A DNA stretch of 64,000 nucleotides from Apodospora peruviana (taxonomy: Eukaryota > Ascomycota > Sordariomycetes > Sordariales > Lasiosphaeriaceae), in NCBI GenBank assembly GCA_033439685.1, contig JAUEDM010000001.1:6944001-7008000 (forward strand), read 5' to 3'. The notes beneath the pieces are model-generated. The model made no database searches, was not told the DNA's origin, and worked only from the letters and a program-made list of their open reading frames with translations. Position 1 is the stretch's first letter. Each line of letters begins with the position of its first letter. The position numbers and the translations under genes were made by a program. Shown here one piece after another: positions 40,322-51,103 of the stretch.

Positions 40322-43276
40322 TCAACCAGCTCGCTGACTACGGTACGGTACGTCCCCTAACCCATTTCCTGTATTCGGTCTTGTGGTAATATAAAAATCA
40401 TCCTCAATATCATCATCGCTTAGAACCAGACTCTGCATCGGCAGCGTCTCCATTCCGTTCACCGCATCTTCATCATAGTAGCCACCACCGCCACCACCGG
40501 TAGCCCGACTGATACCTATGACACCCTGACCACTCCTTTTTCTCTTCTTCTGCGGACTTGCATTCTCCTCCGTCGGCTTATCCGTAGCCCAAGCATCACC
40601 ATCAGCAGCATCCACATCGTCCTGTTCCACATCCGACGAGTCATCTGTCTTCGGCGGACCGATGCCTTGAAACGACACAATTCTATCGAGATCCTTAATC
40701 CGCATCGTGCCAAAGGTACACTTCCGCCGTCGCGCTATGTGCGCCATGTAGGGGAGACGTTCGAGGAGCATCTCCTGCCGCGCCGAGTTACCGAGCAAGA
40801 GGAGCGGTGGCGCCGCCGCCGTAGTCGTAGTCGTTGTCGAGTCTGCCGTCTCTTGTCGATTCAACCGCCGCTTTTGGCTTGACGCCCAATCCTGTACGCT
40901 GGTGCTGCTACCATTACCGTTATTAGGCTTGGGCTTCCGGAACGCCATTGATCTGTTGGTTAGGCTGCCGGTCCTTGACCCACTGCTGCTGCTGCTACCT
41001 GCTGCTGCACCATCTTCGCCCTTCAGCATCTTTGTTGACCACATATCAACCAGTCCCTCCAGTTCTTCCTTTGTCCGCCACAGCTTGAGATAGGCCGGGT
41101 AAAACATCTTGAAGGCATCCCCGCCGCGACCGGTGGGGTGCGTCTGCCGTTTTACGGGCGACGGGAGCGAAAACAACAGCCCGCGGACGGCGACCTGAAA
41201 CGCCATCTCGTCCTGGCGAAGAATGTGACTTCCGGAGTCCTTGCCGAAATAACCTCCGGAATACCCACCGCCACTGCCGCCGAAGAAGACGTCCCAAGAC
41301 GGGCAGAGCATATCGCTCTCTGAGAGGCTCTCCAGACACCCATTGAGATAGTCGAGAGAAGAATTCGGGTCATTTGGGCTATTCTGCTCGCATGACAAAG
41401 CAAAGTTCTCGTGTAACGCTGAGATGAAGGTATGCGTGTCAGTTCCAGTCTCGTCGATCAGAGTATCGACAGAGACTTGGGACGGTTTAGGTCTGGATAA
41501 ATGCACCATGTAATCAGGAAGCATTTCTGCCTCTGCTTCGGCCGAGCCGGCCGGCGCCGGGTCACCCCGCTTGTTGTAAACTACCTTGCCGACGGCATGA
41601 AATATCCCTAGCGTGGCTTCTCTTTGTGACACCAGCATGAGGCTATCCTTTTCTCCCTTAGTCAGAGAGGGGGGTCCCTTAGACCCCCTCTTAGGCTTGG
41701 TGAAGGCAACCTTCGAGCCCCAGTCAGCGTCATCATCTCCCTTCACGCAAAGAAACTCGAGCGATGAGATCGCGTTCCGAATGTCCCCGATCTCGCCTAA
41801 TCGTTTGAGAACAAGCGGGCCTGGAGTCCGACGTCGCCCAGACTTCCGCGCCTCCTTCTGCACGACAAGTTCCAGGGCCTTTGCGAGAAGCGACGGCGCA
41901 ATGGGATTGAACTCGATTAAACCGGTTCCAGGGTGCCGTAAGATTTCGGCACCTAGTAGCCGATGTGCCGTAAAGCTGTCTGCAGAGGCAGACGTCGTAG
42001 TGAGCAGCGTTTCGGAAACAATCATCACGATTGGAGTAACGGGGTCTGCCAAAGCGTCCCGGCCAAAACCTGTAAGCGATGGCACGTTTGCGGCCAGGAA
42101 CTGCAGGATGGTGTTCCTAAAAGATGTCAACCCAGTCGAGGAGCGCATAAATGTGTTTGGAAACTCCTCGATCAAGATTAGTCTCCGTTCTGCTCCTCGT
42201 GCCGCGCTGTTCACGGCGGCAGGTGGAGGCGGTGGAGGAGGAGGATCTGATGACTCGATGTCAAGCTGTCCAAACCTCCCGCCTCGCCCTAAAAACTCTT
42301 CAAACTGTGCAGAGGCCGGCTGGTACCCCTGAACAGCCCCAAACGAGTTGGCTGGATTGCGCCACTCGAGAATCTCGCAGCGTAAATCCCTAGCAAGAAG
42401 CTGCACCGTAGTCGTCTTCCCCGTCCCAGCGGCGCCCTTCAACACCAGAAGTCGTTGGCGCACCCGGCCGCTAAGGACGTCTTCCAGCCATTTCCTCACA
42501 TCCGCCACTTTTCTCTTGTGTACTGCGAGCTCGTCAAGGTTGGCCGGACCGAAACGCTCAGGCCATGGACGGCAATCGGGCTCAGACATAACCCTAGCCG
42601 ATGCTGCAAGTTTCGGCGCTTTTAAAAACCTCTGTCCAACCGCTGGGTTCGCGATCCCGGACTGAGAGCTCTCCTTGAACCGCCTGTGGGCCGTCTTTCC
42701 GACGATACTCGAAGCTGAGGCTGTCTTGTGCAGCGCGAGATCGTCATCCTCGGATACAGGGTCGCTGATTATATCATCGAGAGCAAACGAGCTCAGATCC
42801 TTTGTACCATTAGACGATGCAGCAACAGAAGACTGGGCACTCCTCTGTGCTTGTTTCGAAAACAGCGTCAATAGGTCCGCCGTCTTGCCCTTTTCCTTAT
42901 CCTCAGCCTTCGTCTTCTTATTCGCCCTTGTAGCTCGCCGCTTGTCGGGGCTTGTGCTCGGACTCTTATTCTTTCTCGAAGTGCTGAACAATCGGTTTTG
43001 GATTCCGCCCGGTGGAACGGAGGATGAGACCACGGCAGTAGATGCAGCCGTTTCGGCGGCGGCTGTTGCTCGAGTGCTTTTCTTTCGAACTGGACTGGGT
43101 GAAGCGGTAGGGTCTCTACTAGCGGCGGTCTGCCTCGCGTCGGGCGAGGAGAAGAGGAAGCGTTTCAGGGTGTTTCTAGATTTGTTTTGGTCCAGATCGT
43201 TGTCGCCATTGCCGTTCTCGTCGTCGTCTGAGTCGTCAACAATGGCGCGCTTGCGTCGCTTCGCAGCCGGCGCCAT
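40322..43276 (-). CDS. rad17: DNA-damage checkpoint clamp loader Rad17 (yeast Rad24)
   Basis: The intronless frame encodes 984 residues. Rad17 replaces Rfc1 in a five-subunit loader that places the 9-1-1 clamp at damaged DNA in the nucleus and activates Mec1/ATR signalling. A long charged N-terminus (RRKRAIVDDSDDDE; several KR-rich patches suited to nuclear import) precedes the AAA+ module. This starts with RPWPERFGPANLDELAVHKRK (residues about 236-255), then Walker A GAAGTGKTT (281-289) and a Walker B-like LILIEEFPN. Downstream segments with LISALHENFALS and PYMAHIARRR fit the C-terminal helical region of the family. Low-complexity inserts (Gly, Ser, Thr runs) lengthen the protein. The acidic end LSDDDIEDD resembles other fungal Rad17 tails. 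Start ATG 43276 gives MAPAAKRRKR. A G15 tract lies about 200 bp upstream. Confidence 0.93.
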   Translation of the reverse strand: MAPAAKRRKRAIVDDSDDDENGNGDNDLDQNKSRNTLKRFLFSSPDARQTAASRDPTASPSPVRKKSTRATAAAETAASTAVVSSSVPPGGIQNRLFSTSRKNKSPSTSPDKRRATRANKKTKAEDKEKGKTADLLTLFSKQAQRSAQSSVAASSNGTKDLSSFALDDIISDPVSEDDDLALHKTASASSIVGKTAHRRFKESSQSGIANPAVGQRFLKAPKLAASARVMSEPDCRPWPERFGPANLDELAVHKRKVADVRKWLEDVLSGRVRQRLLVLKGAAGTGKTTTVQLLARDLRCEILEWRNPANSFGAVQGYQPASAQFEEFLGRGGRFGQLDIESSDPPPPPPPPAAVNSAARGAERRLILIEEFPNTFMRSSTGLTSFRNTILQFLAANVPSLTGFGRDALADPVTPIVMIVSETLLTTTSASADSFTAHRLLGAEILRHPGTGLIEFNPIAPSLLAKALELVVQKEARKSGRRRTPGPLVLKRLGEIGDIRNAISSLEFLCVKGDDDADWGSKVAFTKPKRGSKGPPSLTKGEKDSLMLVSQREATLGIFHAVGKVVYNKRGDPAPAGSAEAEAEMLPDYMVHLSRPKPSQVSVDTLIDETGTDTHTFISALHENFALSCEQNSPNDPNSSLDYLNGCLESLSESDMLCPSWDVFFGGSGGGYSGGYFGKDSGSHILRQDEMAFQVAVRGLLFSLPSPVKRQTHPTGRGGDAFKMFYPAYLKLWRTKEELEGLVDMWSTKMLKGEDGAAAGSSSSSGSRTGSLTNRSMAFRKPKPNNGNGSSTSVQDWASSQKRRLNRQETADSTTTTTTAAAPPLLLLGNSARQEMLLERLPYMAHIARRRKCTFGTMRIKDLDRIVSFQGIGPPKTDDSSDVEQDDVDAADGDAWATDKPTEENASPQKKRKRSGQGVIGISRATGGGGGGYYDEDAVNGMETLPMQSLVLSDDDIEDDFYITTRPNTGNGLGDVPYRSQRAG

Positions 43277-43948
43277 TGCGGATTCTGCCAGTGTACGCGA
43301 AACCGCATTTGTTCACATAGCAGAGAAAAAGTTAGGGTCGAGTCCAATGACGTGTGGTGTTTAGGAAGGTGGTTGACTGCTCGCACGGTCCGAAAAGTTG
43401 GGATCAAGGGACGTCGTCGAGGGCAGCAGGCAACACACTGCCGCCAGCTGAACCTTCCAGGTTCAGGTTCCCGGGGGGGGGGGGGGGTCCAGCCTTGTAG
43501 ATCCACACTATTACTAGTACAGGAATCATGCGCGCTAACACGTAGTGCCACTTCCAGTGGGATTTCCGGAGACAACCCTAACCCCAAGCCATAGACGGCT
43601 CCGGCGCCGCTGCGGCTGAGCCGGGGCCAGTCCCGGAGCCAAAACTGACTCTCGTCACTGCCACCTAGTTACAAGCGACCAACAACGGATGAGGTGTCAA
43701 TCAACTGAATATTTAATATATCCTCCCAGTATCAAGAAAGTACGGATACAAGGCAAATTTTAAGAAAGAAACTGTGGTATTTTGCCCCAAACGCCAGAAG
43801 CATTCAAACTACCTGAATTTGACCCTCCACTTAGCATCACATTCTGCACATATTAGCCTGCCATAGGTATGCAACAACACTTGGCCCCCAGAGACCAGCC
43901 AACTCATCGCTCCTCTACTTAAACCCAAGCCGCCTAGGTACCTGGTAA
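43277..43948. other. rad17 promoter and 3' flank of the DUF4243 gene
   Basis: No gene is seen. It carries the G15 run (43473-43487) upstream of rad17. A CCTAGGTACCTGG motif (43933-43945) lies only 3 bp beyond the end of the neighbouring gene. Confidence 0.6.
43473..43487. repeat. G15 homopolymer upstream of rad17
   Basis: Fifteen consecutive G on the plus strand, so C15 in the rad17 sense strand, 197 bp before the rad17 ATG. It is likely length-variable. Confidence 0.95.
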
Positions 43949-45310
43949 CTAGTGCACCCACCCTTCAAACTCATCCACAAACTTGATAGCTGCGGCCAGG
44001 TATCTATCGTGAACATCGCCCCAAGTCCGTGCAGCTTGCTGCATCGAACGAATTGCTACCATTTATCGTGTTAGCCCGAATCAGAAGTGCACATACCAGT
44101 TTCACTTCCGTCCTCACCTTTGACATAATGAGCATCGCTCGCCGACCACCGAGAGTTCAACGCCCTATCCTCGACGTAAGTCCAGGTCTTGCCGTTCAGA
44201 TCACCCGAAATATTATCAGGATCAATTTTGGGCCTGAGCACAGCGATGTAGACCGCCAGAGTCAGGAGCCACCATTGCCTGACCACGCTGACGTGAAACT
44301 TGGCAGGCAAGAAAGGCAGCAGAATCCGTACTGCGTGGCTGGAAGTGAGGACGTGACAGAGGAAAAAGTTGAACGAGTGCGCCCCCGAGGGAACAGTTGC
44401 AACCAGCAGCGCCACGGCGGCTTCTTGTGATTCCCGAAACTCCTTCACCGGGTCGTCAGTGAGCTCCCAGGCGTTCCAGTACTCCAGCACTAGTTGTTCA
44501 TGCCGGTCAAACAGGAGCTCGATGTTGTCGAAGCCGGCTTCTTTGAAGAGGCTGTCGAACCGCTTGTCCTTAGAAAGCTTCTCCAGCAGCTCAAGCGGTG
44601 AGCTGGAGCTGAATGGAGGCTTGGTGGTGTACGACTCGTAGTCGAAGTACTTGTGAAGGTAATTGTACTGCGTTGATGCCATAACTAGTGCCTCCATGGC
44701 TATCTCGCGATTGTCAAACTCGAAAGCATAGCCCAGATGGATGAGCGGATGACCAACTGGAACAACATGTTAGCAAAGTCTAGGGACGACCAAGTTGGTT
44801 CCGCTAAGGTTTTCACATACGACCGCCAATAAGACAGTTAACCAGGGGTTCTTGGCCCCCGTATAGATACTCTTCAACAACCCACTTCCAGTCGTAAGAG
44901 TACCTTATGGCCAGAGCGTCCTCATAAAAGTCGAGGTAGGCTCGCTGGTAGCGCTTATCGCCTAGGAAATCTCGCCAGTCGTCCTGGACAACCTCGGCGG
45001 GCGAATCTTTCCATGGCTCGAGATATTTGGATTCCTCGTCGTATATGCGGTGCAGTTGCGCAGTCTCGGCGCCGAGCAGGTATGCCGAGCATAGGATGTG
45101 CGGCATGTGGTTGTCAAATTGGAGGTTATGGTATATGACGGAATGGTTCACATGGTTCGCTCTCAGAAGATGTTTAAGCGTCCGCGGTCTTTTCTCCGGC
45201 TGTGTCTCAATAGTGTGCACCTCGACTGGAGGGATGTTGATTTTTTTGGCCGACTCGCCTGCCGCAACCAGCCGGTTGACCAGCGGGATGTATGAGAGTA
45301 TCGACGCCAT
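43949..45310 (-). CDS. Questin oxidase-like (DUF4243) protein
   Basis: Three exons give 411 residues: 45310-44821, 44756-44097 and 44034-43949. The introns are 64 and 62 bp, the second with a GCTAAC branch site. The short last exon, ending TWGDVHDRYLAAAIKF...WVH, is easily missed. The family (AflY / GedK-like, Pfam questin oxidase) includes enzymes that open anthraquinone rings by Baeyer-Villiger-type oxidation, but most members are uncharacterised. Family-like segments are HNLQFDNHMPHILCSAYLLG, AETAQLHRIYDEES, YLYGGQEPLVNCLIGG followed by GHPLIHLGYAFEFDNREIAME, and LFDRHEQLVLEYWNAW. No polyketide synthase or other pathway gene is nearby, so I see no sign of a biosynthetic cluster. It is divergent from the epimerase gene. 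Confidence 0.85.
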
Positions 45311-45770
45311 AGCTAGGTCCCTAGAAGCATTTGCAGAAAATCAATTTGCCCTTATGAGAGGGGAAGGTGTGTTGTCTTCGGCCAGAAATATGTTAATTTT
45401 TTTTTGTTGGGGACATCGTCCAACATTGATGGTGTGATGTCAGTTCTGGGACTGGCCGAGGCTCTGGGGAACAGAAAATACCAACGGACTGTTTCTTGTA
45501 CAGTTGTATCGGTAACTAACGGTCGGTCCGCGCTGTGCTGTTTGGAACACATCCCTGTGTTATTAGGTAATCCGACAGTGCTGCCATCATGCCGGGGAAA
45601 CGGTGGAGCTCCCAACCATGAGTGTGCCCCTCCCCCGCCAAAACCTAACCCAGCTCCGGGCTCGAAATCGCGGGTATTTCGTTTCGGAATCGCCTCGCTA
45701 CACGACATAAACACCTCATTCACCGCATATACAACAAACTTATACAAGGGCCAAATTTCTTTCAACAACA
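45311..45770. promoter_or_regulatory. Shared divergent promoter region
   Basis: The 460 bp between the start codons of the DUF4243 gene (leftward) and the epimerase gene (rightward) must hold both promoters. It contains a T9 run near 45397-45405. No protein-coding signal is convincing, and I cannot assign individual factor sites. Confidence 0.6.
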
Positions 45771-46717
45771 ATGGCACCCAAGGCAATCATTGCACCGTCA
45801 ATTCTGTCAGCCGACTTTGGCAATCTTGGTGCCGACTGCTCGATGACCATCAGCCAGGGCGCCGACTGGCTCCATGTCGACATCATGTAGGCCTCATGAC
45901 ATGCTTTCCATTGCCTGCTTCGTTCAATTAACCCATACCCAAAACACAGGGACGGTCATTTCGTCCCAAATCTGACGTTCGGCCCCCCCGTGGTTGCCAA
46001 GATCAGATCGCATGTCGACAAGCCAACACAGAGTTACGGAAAGGGAACATTCGACTGCCACATGATGATCGCAGAGGTAACTATTCCTAGCTTTTCGTCC
46101 CATCTTTTGGGGCCCTCTAACAATCACAATTATTCGTCTGCAGCCAAAGAAGTGGGTCAAGGAGTTCAAGAAGGCCGGCTGTGATCTCTACTGCTTCCAC
46201 TACGAAGCCGCAAGTTCCTCGGCAGCCGAGAGCCCGGAATCCACATCCAAGCTCAAGACAAGCCCGCGTGAGTTGATCCGGTATATCCACGACAACGGGA
46301 TGCTGGCTGGTATCGCGATCAAGCCGGTGACCAAAGTCGACGTTCTGTGGGATGTGCTGGACAGTGCTGACGCGAAAGAGCGTCCGGATGTAAGTTGAAA
46401 ACCGTGGTATGTCGCGCCACCCGCTTTACTGATTGCAACCGTTTGAGTAGATGGTACTCGTCATGACAGTCGAGCCCGGGTTTGGCGGGCAAAAGTTTAT
46501 GGCGTCCGAACTGCCCAAAGTCGAGGCGCTGCGGCAGCGGTACCCGGACTTGAATATCGAAGTCGACGGCGGACTTGGCCCTGGTACGATAGATCAGGCG
46601 GCCGACGCCGGCGCGAACGTCATCGTTGCGGGAAGTGCTGTTTTTGGTGCAAAGGATCCGGCCGAAGTGATCTCGCTGCTTCGGGAAGCCGTCGACAAGA
46701 GGAGTGGCAAGTTATAG
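45771..46717 (+). CDS. rpe1: Ribulose-phosphate 3-epimerase
   Basis: Four exons give 251 residues: 45771-45886, 45950-46076, 46144-46389 and 46451-46717, with introns of 61-67 bp. The enzyme interconverts ribulose 5-phosphate and xylulose 5-phosphate in the cytosolic pentose phosphate pathway. The TIM-barrel signatures are all present in order: APSILSADFGNL, then DIMDGHFVPNLTFGP (split by intron 1), HMMIAEP (split by intron 2), FHYEA, GIAIKP, MVLVMTVEPGFGGQKFM and EVDGGLGPGTI, with GSAVFGAKD near the end. The metal-binding His and Asp residues in HVDIMDGH and CHMM are intact, as is the catalytic Asp of VDGG. The length is close to the family norm (about 225-250), with a small insert AASSSAAESPES. 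The ATG context ACAACAATGG is favourable. Confidence 0.96.
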
Positions 46718-47803
46718 GAGCAGTCTTCACTTGTTTCACTCCATTTGCTATCTTACATTAAGATCTTCAGTCTTGAGAACCTTTCGGAGCGAACTTAGGC
46801 GGTTTTTATGAGAGCATATCTGATTTAAGCATGCTGCATACCTCTAAAGAGAATACGAGACATTATATCACGAATCAAGAACACTCTCATGTAATAAGCA
46901 TATTTAGGGTTGAGGTTAAGGTAGACATTGATGTCCAACTGACATGACACCCTGGGAGTCCAGGGACGGCCATTGCCCGGCTTATAGCACGGCACTCCCT
47001 AAATAAAAGGACCTTGACCGAAATCACGGGACAGTGCATAGGACACGTGAATTGAATACAGGCGCAGATGGCAAACCCCATTTTCCGAGTTGGCAGCCAT
47101 GCCCTCCTGTTTCATTGACTCTCCAAACGGACGCCGCGCCGTAGCAGTTCTGCACCGCAAGACTTGAATATCTCGACCCAACCAGGAGCGTTTCGGCGTG
47201 TTATAGTTTGCATGGCTCTGTTAGCACGAAGCGCTGAGGTGGAGTGTCCACGGATCGGGTGGTGGAGGGCATATACGGCATGAATGTTATACGTCGACGA
47301 AAATGAGCGAGTGAGACAACAGCGTCAAGACACGTCTGGTGTCTGTCGTCGAAGCAGTGTCACCCTGAAAAACAAGGCGCTTCAGGCGTCATGCATGTCT
47401 TGTGTAATCCAGTTAGACACTTTGTTTCTTCTCCTCTGACGGTCGCAATTAAGATGGAACCCCCCTCGCCGTCCAGTGCCCGATTCCACGGCAGCGCTGG
47501 CAGCAGCCAATCGATAGCAGGGGGTCTCAGGGGGTTGACCGCGATGTCCATGCTTTCTATCCGCATTGTCGTTGCGCTCGGCGGGCTGAGGGGCGAGTGG
47601 AGTGGGATGCGATGCCGCCGATGCGGCCGCGGGTAGCTAGTTCGGATTTTTAGATGCACTGAATTTTCATGATAACCAATTTTGGTATTAGATCAACGCA
47701 GTGTCAGCCCATTTCGAAAACACTTTTTCCTCCTCATCAGAAGCATTGTACAACTCCCATACCACCAGCAAACCTTGGCATAACAGTCCAATTGGTGTTC
47801 ACG
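46718..47803. other. Intergenic region without recognised gene
   Basis: The 1.1 kb between the epimerase stop and the TPA1/OFD1 start contains only short unsupported frames. The right end is the promoter of the downstream gene. Confidence 0.6.
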
Positions 47804-49906
47804 ATGAAGAGAAAAGCATCAGCAGCCATTGATGGCAAGAAGCCGATCAAGAAGAGGTCCAAGAACTGTAATTCGGCCCTCTGTTCTCTCGCCGTCGAGG
47901 CCCACGTTGACTGACCTGCTGCAGCCCTCACTGATGACGAAGCCCAAGCCCGATTCCGCAAGGGGCTCTTCGACAAACCCGTTCTGGAGAAATACACATC
48001 CGAGTATGCCTCATCGATGCCATACAAGCACAGCGTAATCTCGGATCTGGTTGACGACCAACTTCTGCGCAACGTGCGCAACGAAATCAAGTCCAACGTC
48101 TCCTTCACGCCCAAGGAAACCGATATCTACAAGATCCACCAGAGTGGCGACCTGGCGAACCTCGATGGCCTCGATAACGATGCACTAGCAAAGCTTCCTT
48201 CCCTCCTCGCCCTTCGCGATGCCCTCTATTCCCAGAAGTTCCGGGACTACGTTTCCCACATTACCGACTGCGGACCCCTAAGTGGGCGCAAAACCGACAT
48301 GGCCATCAACGTGTACACTCCCGGCTGTTATCTTCTGTGTCACGACGACGTCATCGGGTCCCGCAAAGTCAGCTACATTTTATATCTGACCGACCCCGAT
48401 ACACCCTGGCAGGCCGAATGGGGTGGCGCTCTGCGGCTCTTTCCCGTTGTCGATCGCGCTGGCAAGGACGGCGAAGTGGCCAAGACACCGCTGCCAGATA
48501 CAGTCAAGGTTATCCCGCCGGCATGGAACCAGCTTTCATTCTTTGCAGTGCAGCCGGGTGAGTCGTTCCACGATGTCGAGGAGGTCTACCATGCCAGCTC
48601 CCCGGAAGAGCTCGAAAAGAATGGCGGCCGTATCCGCATGGCCATCAGCGGATGGTTCCATATCCCCCAGGTTGGAGAGGACGGCTGGGTTGAGGGAGCT
48701 GAAAAAAAGGCTGCCGAGAAGAGCGGTCTGATGCAACTGCAAGGCAACCCGGACCAGCATGACCTGCCACAGGCACGGCCCGTTCCTGTCGAGAAGCCTA
48801 GCGAGAGCAGCCAAGAAAGTGATGACTCTACGCTTGACGAAGCCGACTTCGAGTTCCTACTAAAGTACCTGGCCCCTACCTACCTGACGCCAGATACAAT
48901 TGAGCGCGCCGCCGAGCATTTCGAGGAGGAATTCAGCATCACGTTGCCTGACATACTCCATCCCAAATTTGCCGACAAGGTGCGCGCGTACATAGAGGCA
49001 CAGGAAGCCAAGAAACTGCTAGAAGACAGCGCCAAGATCGAAAAGGGGCCCTGGAAGGTTGCGCGTCCACCTCACAAGCATCGATACCTGTATATCCAAC
49101 CAGGGGTAGATAAGTCGGAAGATTCGCCTCTGAAGGAGCTGCTCGAGGTTTTCCTGCCGTCCCGGCAGTTCCGTGTATGGCTACAGATGGCAACTCGCTC
49201 AGTCATTGAGAGCCACGATCTGCTGGCTCGGCGATTCCGCCGAGGCAAAGACTACACTCTAGCTACTGGCCACGAAGGCAAGCCTCGTCTGGATTTGAAC
49301 ATCGGTCTTACGCCCACCGATGGCTGGGGCGAAGATAACGGAGAAGATAATGAGGACGATTATGATGATGACGCCGGCTCTGAAGCATCGTCTGAGGCAT
49401 CTACAGTGCACGACGGCAAGCCTAGCGCCTCCAAAGCGAGAAACGGCAAAGGTAAAGCCAAGGCTGCCGATTCTGGCGAAAAGGGTAAGGGTAAAGGTAA
49501 GGCCGTCGACAGGGATGTGAAAGCAGCGGGCGTAGACAAGGGGGTCCAAGAGCCCATAGAGGTTGGCGGCCACGAGGTATATATGGCCGGGGACGACGAC
49601 GGCAACGAGGATGCGGCTGTATACACGAGTAGTGCGGAGGAGGACAACATTCTCTTCTTCCAGGCGGCTTCGTGGAACAAGATGACGCTGGTGCTGCGCG
49701 ACAGTGGGACACTACGGTTTGTCAAGTACGTGAGCTCGGCTGCTAAGGGGGACCGGTGGGATATCAGCGGCACATTTGAGATTGAGGAGCAAGACGAGGA
49801 TGTCAGCGATGAGGAGAATGGCAATGGATCCGGCGTGGGAGTGTTGGATGACTCGGAGGAGGAGTTCAGGGGCTTTTCGCCTAGCGAGGACAGTGACTCG
49901 GATTGA
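47804..49906 (+). CDS. tpa1: Prolyl 3,4-dihydroxylase Tpa1/Ofd1 family
   Basis: Two exons (47804-47867 and 47925-49906; 57-bp intron with CTGAC branch) give 681 residues. Family members are Fe(II)/2-oxoglutarate oxygenases that hydroxylate a proline of ribosomal protein uS12. They affect translation accuracy, and in fission yeast Ofd1 controls the sterol/hypoxia factor Sre1. The first 21 residues are basic (MKRKASAAIDGKK). The catalytic jelly-roll spans about 60-265 and has the HxD pair (CHDDVIGSRK, His161 and Asp163), the distal His in GESFHDVEEV (about 237) and the Arg that binds 2-oxoglutarate in GGRIRMAISGW (about 257-259). A second, noncatalytic double-stranded helix domain follows from about 330. 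It is interrupted at about 485-560 by an acidic then Lys/Gly-rich insert (DDYDDDAGS, GKGKGKAV). The protein ends in acidic residues. All key residues are intact. Confidence 0.93.
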
Positions 49907-51103
49907 ATAAGAAGATGACCCAAAAAGGTCATTGATACTAGCTAGATACCCGAGAACGAAGAAATGATAAACTGAAGCAAATTCTGTCAGCCTTTCTAGG
50001 GCATCTATCGTCGACCAAGGCTTGGGCTGTCAGAACACCTCAGAACAGTGTCAGAAAACTAGAATTGCCAAAGTGCCTGGTGTGGCACTGCCTGCAATGG
50101 ATTTCTTACAATGCACGAGAAGTACTTGGTATGGTTACCCTGACGCATGGTACTTGCACAGTAAGCGGGTCAAGTTGCGCTGTTTGCACCTCAAACTTCC
50201 AGTTATTCTTACAACGGAGAAGGATCCAACAAGTCTCGGGGTCGTGAAAGAAGCCGTTATTGTAATCCAATGGGTAAGGCCGGAATCTTGGCGAGGACAG
50301 TGAGGGGAAGCCGGGAATGATGTCGATTCGATCGCTGCGATCCTAAACCCCCGGAATCCGAAGCGATCTGAGTGAGGGGCCCTGTTCCGCGCCTCTGGGC
50401 GATGATGCTGATGAAGGAATCCTATGGGGTGCATTGTCGATCTCGCATGCTGAGTACTATCTGGGGAAACGGCGATGGGGATGGAGAAGCCGTGTACCCG
50501 AGGCGTCGTACACGTGTAAGCGGTACCGATGACACGTGGGGACCGGCGAGTGTGATGGTCGTTAGCACTGCCCTGTTCTCTGTGGGAGAGAACCAACCAC
50601 AGGCGTCGAATTCGAGTCCGGTGCGCTCCGCGGTGCCACCTGCCGCAGCTAGGTTTTGTGGTCCAGATGGAGACTTCCCCGACCCTGAGATTCAACGGCC
50701 CAGGCCGTGCTAGAAGCCGGTTCCAGAATTGCCCTGCTCATACTGCCATCTTTGCCATCTCGTCTGACCATTTTTAGTACCCGTCTGACCCAGGATTGAC
50801 CTGTATCCCTTTCGCGGATCCCCTTTTCTCTTTTTTTTCTTCTTCGCAAAACACGATCCGTTTCTCGAAACATTAAACATTGCAATTCGTCCGGTCTCCG
50901 CTATCTTGAACTATAGTTGTTATTGTTTCTGATCCAAAGGAACTGTATCCTTACAACCACGCTGCGACTTCTCACCTCAGAGTCCGAGAAATCGAACCTA
51001 CCCCTCCTCCCCCCGCCAAACAACAAACAGCAGCTTGGCAAAAGCCGGCCATCCATCCTTTTGCGCCCCCCATTCTCAAAACACCCCGCTTCAGATCTAT
51101 ACC
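49907..51103. other. Intergenic region without recognised gene
   Basis: No coding or RNA gene is convincing in these 1.2 kb. The last 250 bp is CT-rich (many TTTCTTCTTC and CCTCC runs), as expected of a fungal promoter and leader for the gene at 51104. Confidence 0.6.

Noticed and set aside
41613..42332. Plus-strand 239-codon frame, and the neighbouring 42675-43364 frame
   Set aside because: Both are shadows of rad17 on the opposite strand, with no motif of their own.
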